A stretch of DNA of 64,000 nucleotides from NCBI RefSeq assembly GCF_020921035.1, contig NC_063156.1:1736001-1800000 (forward strand). The letters are read 5' to 3'. Shown here one piece after another: positions 13,964-24,596 of this stretch. Source of the DNA: Rhodamnia argentea. Lineage: Eukaryota > Streptophyta > Magnoliopsida > Myrtales > Myrtaceae. A model generated the notes under the pieces. That model was not told the DNA's origin. It saw only the letters and a program-made list of their open reading frames with translations, and searched no databases. Within the stretch, counting starts at the first letter, position 1. Every line of letters starts with the position of its first letter. Made by a program: the position numbers and the translations under genes.

Positions 13964-14659
13964 TGAAATTTATTAGCAAAATGTAATTAGGTCCTAAAAC
14001 TTTTTAAAAGTGCAATCAAATCTTAAAATTTATAGAATTGGTACAATCAAGTCCTTCCATTACTCCATCTAATTAGGCAAACGAAAAATACTAACATGAT
14101 ATTTTTTATTACTTTCTTTCTTCTATGTGGCGCTAATGTGACTAAAACAATAAAAATAAGTCCAAAATGACGTTGTTTTGATCCAAATTTAATTTTTAAT
14201 ATTAAATTAAATTTAAAAATAATCTAAAATTAGAAAAAGAACAAACAAATAGAAAAGCGAAACCTTCAAGGGCCCCTGCATGCTCTCATCGCCGTCGCCC
14301 CTACCATCGCTAAAAGGGTCGGCAATGTGGTCAACTAGGGTCCCCAGCCACTAGCTAGGTCCCAGCAACGCTGGTGAGGGCCTGCAAATGCCCTTGTTGG
14401 TTTTGTTTTTTTTTTTTTTATAAATTAAAATTTAATTTAGTTAACATATATTAAAAATCAAATTTGGATCAAATGACGTCGTTTTGGACTTATCTTTAGC
14501 CACATTAGGGCCACACAGGAGAGAGAAAGTAATTAAAAAAAATGTTATGTTAGCATTTTTTGTTTGTTTAATTGGACGGAGTTAATGGAAAGATTTGATT
14601 GCATTAATTTGATAAGTTTTAGGACTCAATTGTATTTTGATGATAAATTTTAGGATTTC
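13964..14659. mobile_element. Non-autonomous TIR element (about 0.7 kb) with GC-rich core
   Basis: The two arms are imperfect inverted copies: GTCCTAAAACTTTTT and TGCAATCAAATCTTAAA near the left end match the reverse complement of the right end around 14600-14655, and AATGACGTTGTTTTGATCC near 14165 mirrors the sequence near 14470. Between the arms (14270-14400) is a GC-rich block. There is no coding capacity, and no clear target-site duplication was seen. It lies between the Treslin-like and DUF3143 genes. Confidence 0.7.
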
Positions 14660-15173
14660 TAGTGAACGTACGTATTTTTTTATTATAAGGCTAAGACATG
14701 CAATTTTCGCCGGAACATCTAAAATGTCTAACTACATATAACTTAAGTATTTACGTTCATCTAATTTTTTAGTTCTAATTTTAAATTTTCTGTTGGTTGC
14801 GGCACTTGATGGGCTCCACAGCGACCCCACATGTCTTAGGCCCGAGCCCAACTTTTCCGGCCCGAGTCCACGGTCCACCCATTTAATTTCGAAAAGTTCT
14901 TACTTCCCACTTGGCGCACGTGATCTCAAATCATGTCACGTGAGCCCGCACGAAGCACAAGCGAGAAAATACTCTCTCGAAGCAGAGACGAAGTTCCGAC
15001 CAAAAAAAAAAAAGAAACAGAGACGCAGAAGATAACGAGTTCTTGCACCTCCCAACTCAATTCTCACTCCGACTCGCTCACTCGTCGTCGTCACTGCCAC
15101 TCCGAATCTCCGCAGCTCCGCCACAGCCGAGCTCACGCGGATCCCGTACAAAACTCAGCGAAGTTCGAAGACG

Positions 15174-17315
15174 ATGATCGCGCTTTCACCTTCAAAGGTC
15201 GCTCCAACTCACGCCAATCCCTCGACAAGCACCTCTTCTCCATCTCCGAAACATCCATCAGCTTCCTTCTTCTCCAATCCGCTCAAATCCCCTCGATGTT
15301 CGCGCTTGTATGTCTGCTCCAGGAGGCTTCGGGCCCTGACCGTGACCTTCTCGAAGTCGTCGCCGGAGGAAGCGGAGCTCTCTGCCCCGGAAGAGGACGA
15401 GTGGCTCAAGCGGCTCCCGGACAAGACCAAGCCGCTTTACTCTCACAGCTTGCCTTGCATCGAGGCCTGGTTGAGGAACCTAGGGTTCTTTCAGGGCAAA
15501 GAGGACCGTGCCGTTTGGTCGATTGAGCTTCCCGAGTGGCACGCGCAGCTCTCTCTTGACGTCACCGATCTTTATATAAGGTAACATTGGAGATTCGATT
15601 CCTCTGTCCTCTTACGCGAAGGAGCTTTAGTGCTTGTCCGAGTTCGTGGGATTGTGATTTCTTTCGGTGCATTTAATGCGGGCCACGTGCTTGTGTTTAT
15701 GTCTCGCGTTGTGTGTTCTTCTACGTGACGTAGCTATGTAGACACTAGTTCTCGGTCTAATGATTGAGATTAGGTTTGGCATTGTGAAACGTCCAATCCA
15801 TATTCGCAGATAGTAGTACCTGCGATTGGGGTTACCTGTCCTACATTCTTAGGAGGTACACGTGCTTTGTACCCTATCACTGTTGCTTTATGGGCAGGTT
15901 CTACACAAAGATTGTCCTTTTTTTATCTTGAGGCCACTTAGTTACACAAGTTCCATTGAATGGGGATCAATTGAACAGCCCAAAGTTTTGAGTTAATTCG
16001 TCAACTTAGTTGTTTTGAGTTCCTAGAATCTGTCTAGCTGGAGATTACTTGAACAGCCCATTGCCATTCAATTCGGGTCATAGAGATATCAACTTATTAA
16101 GTACCTGGATGAGAGATTGATCATGAAGGTTTATGTATTCCCCACTGGCCAATCAATAAGAAGACGGATCCTGAACAGAGAACAAGAAGGGTTGTCTCCC
16201 AAGAAACTAACAAAAAGAGAATTAGAGATCTGAAAGAGACGTTATCGCATCTCATTAGCCACTTCATGAACCGAATACCCCTGGAAATTGCCAGTTGCTG
16301 TGTATTTATTAAACTGGCATCACGAGACTGGCTTTCTGTTCTGATATGATGATATGTGGCTTACACTAGGAAAATCTTTATTTGCTTGAGAGGTTTTGCT
16401 TGTTTGAACTGCATAGTGTTGCTCAGCAGGCAGTTCTCCCTCTTTTCTTTCTGGATAATTTGTCAAGAGTTATAGCAGTAGATCCGTAACAACCAAAAAT
16501 AAAACGTTGTTTGGCTCTCTATAACTTAAATGTGGTTGCTTGAAATAATTTCCGTGGAAAAATATTTAGAGCTTGTAAATTGGTTGATCAGTTCCTTTCT
16601 AGTCTGGTTCTTCCTTAGTTTTGCTGTTCATATTTGTAATTCTTGATGAGTTCGCATGAGCTAATTGAATCTATTTCCTCAGTGATTTTTCCTCTCTCCT
16701 CAGCTAATAAAATATATGTTTGAATCACACATGTCGATATGCATCTAACAAACATGGCTACTGAATGCTCCCCTCCTCTTGGGTGTTTCTTGTCATGCTT
16801 TCCTAGAGGGAGTGACATTAGTTGCACAAAGAAAGGTAGGGCTTTCTTTTGCGCGAAAAACGAACCTTAACTTTCAGTCACTCGTAGACTACCCTTTCCC
16901 TACTTCATCAAGATTAGAGAGAAAAGGCGCTATTCTTTGCTCTGGGAAATGCATATTGGGAAAAGGCGTGCTGTGTAACAAGGGTATCACATGGCTTGCT
17001 GATGGTGAATAATCCAATAGATCATGTGGTGGTGTAAGTGTTGCATGATACATTTGGTGACACACTTTGTTTGGAATGCAGTTCCTTCTTTTGGTTTTTT
17101 GAAATGAAATAGACCAAAAGCCTCGTGCATCATTGCATTTGATAGATGATCGATTTTCTTTGAACCTCCACGATGCCTCCTTATAGTTAGAATTTCACAT
17201 TCTTTGCAGATACCTAAAAAGTGGACCAGGAAACCTTGAAAAAGATGTGGAGAGAAGATTCAGCTATGCATTGAGTAGAGAAGATATTGAGAATGCTATT
17301 CTTGGGGGTCCTTAA
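15174..17315 (+). CDS. Chloroplast DUF3143 protein
   Basis: Two exons, 15174-15580 and 17210-17315, joined across a 1.6-kb GT-AG intron in phase, encode 170 residues. Residues 1-60 are rich in serine, proline and basic residues, with few acidic ones, as in a plastid transit peptide. The DUF3143 domain spans about 90-168: LPCIEAWLRNLGF, DRAVWSIELPEWHAQL, DVTDLYIRYLKSGPGNL and RRFSYALSREDIENAILGG. The family is shared by cyanobacteria and plastids; its biochemical role is not established. The open frame in exon 1 hits a stop directly after the splice donor, so the second exon is needed. Upstream sequence from 14800 is its promoter and leader. Confidence 0.88.
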
Positions 17316-17904
17316 GAACAAGCTCCCTTCTTGGTCGTGGTCCTATCGGTTTGGACAGAGTGACCTACAAAGGAGAAGGAGCACAATCAGCTAGAAGTAT
17401 TGAAATCTCAGCATCTTCCGGTTTTTGCATGGAGATTGTTCATGCACCCTGTATTGACAGTCCATGTGATTTTTGAATGCCCTTCTCACTTTCAATTGTC
17501 GAATAATTGCTCCTTTTGCAAGGTGAAGTTCCAATATGAACCAACATAATGCGGTTGCATCATTTATGAACTTTTCAATACAATCATACGGTGGAAACCA
17601 CTTCACGTATCAATTCTGCTGGTGAGAAGATTGCCGTATGCCGGTCGAAATGAAGACAAACTTCGTCGTAGCATGTGACGGTAGATCACGCTGGGAGGTC
17701 ATTATTGGAACTGTTTACATCTCCATCATCGCTTGGGGTTTATTAATCTCCCCTAGATGAATTATATAGCCAAGAGAAACCGCAAACGATTCTAAAAGAT
17801 TATGTCGACATCTATTTCTTGTCTCTCTCTCTCTCATTATGTTTCTCGTACGTGGATACATTCAAGCATCCATAAGTCTTAGCTTGATGAAAAAAAATTG
17901 GCCG
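17316..17904. other. 3' flank of the DUF3143 gene
   Basis: No further gene is visible. A CT-rich stretch lies near 17820-17835. Polyadenylation probably occurs within the first few hundred bases, but no signal is clear enough to mark. Confidence 0.5.
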
Positions 17905-18452
17905 GAGTGCATCAACTTGTATAAGTTTGGATTAATTCCACGGAAAACTCCAAACCGGTACACTTGTGATAAACTTACTCCAAATTATTTTTTTAACCAT
18001 TAAAAATTTCAAACTGGTACATTTGTGATAAATTTACTTTAAACTGATACATTTGTGGCAAATTTACCCTCCGTTAATTTTCGTTATATCTAACTGTTAA
18101 AGTACTAAATTATATAGCACGTGACATTTGATGGGTGTACCAATTTAGATTTTTACCCTCTATTTGTAGCAAGTGTATCAATTTGGAATTTTTCGTGGTA
18201 TTAACCTAATTTAACCGAGAGTAAATTTGTCACAGGTATATGAGTTTAGGATTTTTTATAGTCAAAAAAATTAGTTTAGGATAAATTTGTCACAAGTATA
18301 CTAGTTTAGGGTTTTTGGTGGTCAAAAAAATAGTTTGGGGTAAATTTATCACAATTGTACCCGTTTGAAATTTTTCGTGATCAAAAAAATATTTTGGAGT
18401 AAATTTATCATAAGTATACCAATTTGAGGTTTTTTTTGGTATAAACCCTATA
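17905..18452. repeat. Repeat element: four degenerate 59-bp units plus inverted arm
   Basis: From about 18219 to 18450 a unit of about 59 bases repeats four times with drift. Each unit holds a TAAATTTGTCACAAGTAT-like segment and a GGTCAAAAAAAT-like segment. Between 17940 and 18075 the reverse complement of the same unit occurs two to three times (GGTACATTTGTGATAAATTTA). The whole is therefore an inverted-repeat element with internal tandem repeats and no coding potential. It lies between the DUF3143 and HPGT1 genes. Confidence 0.75.
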
Positions 18453-19000
18453 AGTTTCGAGTTAGTTGAACTATTCGATTGGTAATTTCATTATGTCGAG
18501 ATTCTGGCCCGGGAGAAAATTTCTGAGGCCCAATCTACTTGGGCCTCACAACTGGGAAAGCCCACAACAAATTGGGCCGCACCAAAAACAACCGCACTAG
18601 AACCGTTTAGCGACTCCCAACCTTTGACGACGACCGGCCAACAGCTTCAACGGAGGTCCAATTCCAATCTTCCTGCGTCCGTCAACTGCGACACACTGGC
18701 GCCGATCGCTTCTGCTCACGCGTCGACTCATGAATTAGCGTTTAATTTTCAGGTTGCAGTTACCATTTTAAACCCCAACAATCCACCAGCTCTATTCCTT
18801 CTGCTCGATTCCAGCAACCTCCAACGCACGATTCGATTTGGAATTCCGCATTTGATCCGTCGCCCGATCTCCGTTCACCGGAGCCGAGTCCCGTTTTCGG
18901 CGACGCCGGAGATCTCCGTCGGCGTTGATTTTTGTTTCCCCGCTCCTTCGTCGGATTTGAAGGACCGACCGTCACGCCGATAACGGATAAGTAGGAGAAG

Positions 19001-22000
19001 ATGCATAGCAGGGGATCGAGTCATCGGTTGTCGGGAATGGTGTTCCGGTCACGGATTTCGAGCCTGATGCTGTCGATGTTGGCTACCTTCGCTTCCTTAT
19101 ACGTCGCTGGCCGGTTCGTAATGCTCAAATGGTTTACATGTGAATGTGCTGTGTGAATTTAAGTGCCTGCTGGACATGCATCCTGCTGTTATTTTTTACA
19201 GCTCTTTTCAAATTGAAGTGCTGTGTGCCAATGCGTGCTTCTGAAAATGTGTCAGTCTGTTTTCGGTGTTAGGCTATGGCAGGATTCGCAGAGCAGGGTT
19301 GACTTGATCAAGGAGCTCGATAAGATAACTGGCCAGGTGAGTATTTTGCTAGCCTATGCAATGTTTCTAATTTGAGTCGGGTTTGTTCATTTTGTTCGGC
19401 TTCTTTGTTAGGCAGCGTGTGATAGAGATAGATTTACATGTTCTTCTTGGCGCCAATTCAGACTTTTCTCCAGTATATTGGATAACTGTTTGGGACTACA
19501 ATTTAGACAGCCAGACATTTTGGTTTACAAAACTTGTTGACAATTGGGTGCTGCTTAGCTCCAGTTCTTGTTTTTTTTTCCCCCCTCTTTTAGAGGAATT
19601 ATCCATGAATTCGAGTACAAAACAGCAGATATTGTCATGACTTGTACATGGATGTGTGTTCTATTTCAAAATGTTGTACATTCTATTCTGAGCGTGGGTT
19701 GACCAAAATGACTAAGCTGGGCAGCGTCTTCTTGGTGATAGGGGCAATCTGCTATATCGGTGGACGACACATTGAAGATTATCAACTGCAGGTAAAGTAT
19801 CTGCCTATTGGCATCAGACTCATATCAAGATCATTTAATAAGTTTCCTGTTCAGTGCCCGTCCTGAGGTCCCTCTGGTTGTTTCTTGGATCATATGAAAA
19901 TTTCTTCTCAGTGAGCGTTGCGAAATATCTTTTGCTTTCTAGGGAGCAACACAAGAAACTATCAACCCTAGAGATGGAGTTGGCTGCAGCTAGAAAAGAG
20001 GGCTTCATCTCTAAGCACTCAGTGGACGATTCTAAGAAAAGACCGCTACTTGTGGTAGGAATTTTTACAGGATTTGCCCACAAGAACAACAGAGATGCAA
20101 TTCGGAAGGCATGGATGGGAAGTGGTATGGTGGCAATCTTTGTTCTTGTTGGCAGACTCACTGACATTTATACGTAATCCAATGCCTATATTAGTTTCTC
20201 CTTTTTTTATACTCATGTACAGGCTTAACCTACCATTTTGAGATAATAGTCTGTCGATGCCCTATTCAGCATTTGTGTGACATGTCGCTACTTGCCTATC
20301 CCTTTCTGGCATATTGAATGTCTCTATTCTATGCTATGATAAATTGGATTCATAAGCTACATATTCTAAGAGAGAGGATTAGTTGATCAGTTGTAGAATA
20401 TTCTTGAGAATTGGAAGTAGGGGCTGGGCTCTAAGGAGACGAAATTGTTTTCTGCCATACTTGGCAAATTCCTTCTGAGCAATAATACAACCAATTTAAA
20501 ATAGTTTAGGGAAGGCTTGGTTGAAGGAAATAGAAAGTTGGATAATAATTAGCTGTAGTGGAAAAGAAGTTCAGAATGTAGATAATATTTTCTAGGGAAG
20601 CTGGTGTGCAAGGTAGCACCAGTGACCTCTTTTTGCTCTTGACAAAAGTTTTTTCTAACGTACTCTCCAGCCCCCACCTTATTCACGACCTCTACGCCTA
20701 TTGCTTATGATCTAATAGTATCAAGGACATACCGTAAAGGCCAAAGTTTGCTTTTTGCTTATTGATGCCTTGACCAATCTGATTTATCATGGACACTGCG
20801 TGCTTTTAATTTTTTGTTCCTTAATTTGGAAAGCTTTAACCTTCTATTTCAAATTGTAAATGGAATACTTTCTCTTCACAGGTACAGCTCTAAAAACGTT
20901 GGAGAAGGAGAAAGGCATCATCATTCGTTTTGTAATTGGCAGAAGGTATGAGGTTTCATGTTTACCAGCTATTCCATTCTTCCCCTTGGATGGTTGATCA
21001 AAGTCTTTGTATGTTTTTAACTTTGCAGCGCAAATAAGGGAGACAGCTTGGATGGGGCAACCGACAGCGAAAACAGGCAGACTAATGACTTCATCATTCT
21101 TGTTCGTGCCTTGGCAATAATTTATAGTAGCATATCAATAATATTGCCGAATTGAGCTATGACTGTTGTTAGTTTACTCTTATACAGCTAAATAATCGCC
21201 ATATCTATCACAATTTGATTGAGAAAATCTTCTGCAGGTTATCGAAATCTGCAAGAAAGTCTATGAGGCACAAAATTCATTGTTTGCTATCTCATGTGCT
21301 AATGAGTAGACAGGACCTGAAGAAATGCATCTTATTAAATCATAGAAAATTAATATTCGATGAGAAAAGAGCCAAAACCTGATTAGAAGAGTGTTTTCAG
21401 CATATGAAACTAAGAACATTTAAGTTGAGCATATTTTTGTGCAAGTTGGTTTCATCATAGTTATGAAGAAAATCGTTTTCTTCTCTTTCTTATTTGACAC
21501 CATCCTGTACATAGCTTGCATCACTTTTGCTTTAAAATCAAACTTTAGTTTGTCCGTATTTTGCTGATTGTGGAAACAAACTTTTCACGATTGCCATGAA
21601 TGCATTCCGTGAGTTATCCACATTTCCTTGATTTTGCTGTGGGCCTCTTGGATAAATCGTGATCTGATGATGTAATTTCAAGATTGTTGATTTGTCTGTG
21701 TAACAGGATAATCATGTTGAGGCACCTGAGGAGACTCCAAAGAAGGCAAAATTGTTCTTTGCTCATGCTGCTGAAACATGGGACGCTGAGTTCTATGCTA
21801 AAGTGAAGGACGATGTCTATGTAAATATCGGTCAGTTCAATTGTCATGTAGATAGAGTTTAGAATGTGGTATACATGGCATAGACTTGGATCACAACCAT
21901 TGCCCCTTAAGTTTCTGGTAAAATAATGTTAAATTTGCTGATTTGTCATCTCTAATTGGACTATAATTCGTTTATCAGATATTTGGCCTCTGCTATAACA

Positions 22001-23419
22001 TTGCATGTTGAGGTTATTTCCGTTTGTTGTGCTTCTCTAAACAGATGCCTTGTTGACTGCACTTACGGCTCACTTGGACAAGCCTCGTGTTTATATAGGG
22101 TGCATGAAGTCAGGTGAAGTATTCTCTGAGCGGTGAGCACAGCATCCTGTATAAATTTATTGTTAATTTAACTTTTGCCTTTGTTAACTTACTTTGGCTG
22201 AGTATTTGCAGGGGTCATCAATGGTATGAACCAGACTGGTGGAAATTTGGTGATAAAAAATCGTAAGTCCTGTATAGCTGATTTCCTTTATATCTCGCAA
22301 CTTTAGATCTGGAGGATTTTTCATTGATATTTCCACTTGCTAAGAAGTATTCGAAACCAATGGTCATTGGTCCATCAGAAAGTATAAACATTCCATCCCA
22401 GACATAAACCTTGATAATTGTGCTGGTCCCTGTTGATCATGCTCATACTAGGTCTAGGTGGCATATCACTCTACAGTGACGTCACTGCAAGATGTTTGCT
22501 GCTCCTCTGCTCCAAGGAGTTACTACGATTATAGCGGTGCAGCAACTTACTTAATTGTTCGTGACTGAACCTACATGAATTTCTGAGGGAAATTCTGGTG
22601 ATGCCACAAGAGCCTGCAACCTGCTTGCTGTACTTGAAATGCAATTATCTTAGTTTGGTTAGTCGTCATTTCTTCGTGGCTGATTAAACATTGTCATTGC
22701 ATGTATATGCACATAAGTAAACATGCATATGAATGTTAAGTTTTCAGAATATGAAGTCCAGAGGAAGTGGAGACTTGAGGGATAAGTCTTTGCTGCAGCC
22801 TGCAGTGACATTAAGAAATTCGGTAGATGAGAATTCGGTGAAGAACGTGACACATAATTGGGTCTGCCCTGGACTAGGCATTAGGATTTCACTAAAAAAA
22901 ACTGAGCATTAAAATGGTTACAACTTAAAGGTTTTCTTATTTGGGGATTCCCACATGTTTGCCTTTGTATTTTATACTTAGTATTTCATATTCCTTATGT
23001 GTATGTAAGAAGTTTCATCTCTCAACTATGCAGATACTTCCGCCATGCTTCAGGGGAGTTGTTTGTCATATCACGAGCTTTGGCACAATTTGTATCGATA
23101 AATAGGTATGTTCCCTTCTCTTTTGCTTTTTAGCTCTATGCAATTGCGTGGATGGATTCACATAGTAATTCTGTCGTGCAGATCCATACTTCAAACATAT
23201 GCACATGATGATGTGAGCGTTGGGTCCTGGTTTATTGGGCTTGATGTCATGCATATTGATGAAGCAAAGTTTTGCTGCTCATCATGGGCAACAGGTCTCT
23301 CTCTCTCTCTCTCTCTCTGGGATTCCTGTTATGGGGGTGGGGCACAAGAGATGCTGATTATCACTGCACGAATTGATTATTTTATCTCTGTTTCAGGAGC
23401 AATCTGTGCGGGCGTTTGA
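19001..23419 (+). CDS. HPGT1: Hydroxyproline O-galactosyltransferase (GT31), HPGT1-type
   Basis: Twelve exons: 19001-19113, 19273-19336, 19742-19791, 19943-20124, 20882-20945, 21029-21101, 21707-21830, 22045-22132, 22212-22262, 23034-23105, 23182-23294 and 23397-23419. All are GT-AG and in phase and give 338 residues. The enzyme adds the first galactose to hydroxyproline of arabinogalactan proteins in the Golgi/ER. The N-terminus starts MHSRGSSHRLS and is followed by a single signal anchor (about 19-38), then a stem with SVDDTLKII. The GT31 domain (about 110-330) shows RDAIRKAWMGSG, FVIGRSANKGD, VYVNIDALLTAL, YIGCMKSGEVFSE, WWKFGDKKSYFRHASGE, YAHDDVSVGSWFIGLD, and ends WATGAICAGV. The metal-binding site reads KDD at 216-218 where GT31 often has DDD. 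The neighbour on the right matches the Arabidopsis neighbour of HPGT1, which supports the subtype. Confidence 0.93.
23297..23318. repeat. CT microsatellite at a splice donor
   Basis: Eleven CT-type units begin two bases after the exon 11 junction of HPGT1, so the intron starts GTCTCTCT. The donor therefore departs from the plant consensus GTAAGT after the first two bases. Confidence 0.9.
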
Positions 23420-23749
23420 TGCTTCGCTTCCGATACCAGGGATATACTTCACACAAGGCCCATCGATTCTTTCAAGAGTTCTTTGCATATAGGAATCTGC
23501 GACTCTTTTAGGTTAATTGGTGGAGAGGTGACGCATGGACGTGGAGATTTGGCGACCCTCCTTTTTGACTTCAGCTCGTTGCTGAAGGTGACTTCAAAGA
23601 TGAAAACTTAAGGCCTAAATTAGGTCCCATGCTGGGATGCAGAACAGTATTCTTTGAGTGAAGCGACTAACAAATGGGTCATTATTCTTTCATTTATAGT
23701 GGTGGAGGAGATTCAGCCCCATTTAACAGCGTCGTGCCCCTGAGAGATT

Positions 23750-23865
23750 GTACTATGATTGACGGCTTACTCTCTTTGATTAAAGAGAGTTCCTGATATT
23801 TATGTCTGTACTATGATTGGCGGCTTATTCTCTTGATTAAAGAGAGTTCGTGATACTTGTGTCTG
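23750..23865. repeat. Two tandem copies of a 58-bp unit with a hairpin
   Basis: GTACTATGATTG opens both units, at 23750 and 23809; they are about 58 bp each and nearly identical. The first unit contains a perfect stem: ACTCTCTTT (23769-23777), loop GATT, AAAGAGAGT (23782-23790). The second keeps a shorter stem. The units lie in the 3' flank of HPGT1, about 330 bases after the stop, and may be part of its 3' UTR. The rest of 23420-24596, between the tail-to-tail HPGT1 and UBA genes, shows no gene. Confidence 0.85.
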
Positions 23866-24596
23866 TTCGAGGCATGCTCCTGTCAACTGATCACTGGCTG
23901 ATCTATCCAGACTTGTTGTAGGATCAGTTCATTGTCCAACAACCTAATCTACGCGTTCCTGACAAGTCCCCTCTTCGTATTTGGACCGTGGTGGCATTTC
24001 ATACCATCCACCATCTTCTGTGCGGAATGAATTGTGGAGTTCAAGTTGATAACATTTGCTAGAGAGACCTCTCTGCGCAGCACTTGTAAGGCACTTGTGG
24101 TCCGAAATATAGGAAACAGTCAAAGACTCTGGGTAGATATCGAGATGAGCTTCATTTCACTCGTTTACACTGGACTATTACAATAAGACCGCTATGACAT
24201 GCTGGTCTGCCACAAACGGCAGAGCAGAAATGAGTGGCATGAAGAACCGGAACGGATGTTCCAAAAGACAGTACATGACGATCCTTATTACGGGTATGGG
24301 TGCAATCCTGAGCGCAATGTATCCCAAAATGCTTAGATCCACAACAGTGCACCTCTCTAAACTGTGTCCTCTCAACTTAAGCTGGGACGCGAGCCATTAG
24401 ATATTGTTTTGACCATGCTTCAGCCATTATAACTTCTTTTAAACCATCAGATCCTTTTCCACGTGATGTATATTAATGTCAACCTGTAATTTGACAAACT
24501 TCATCATGAATGGACGACTATAAATTAAGAAAATGCAGCATAATGACTGAAAAGTAAAGATCGCTTCCGTAGTATGTGGAATATCATCAGGTAGCG

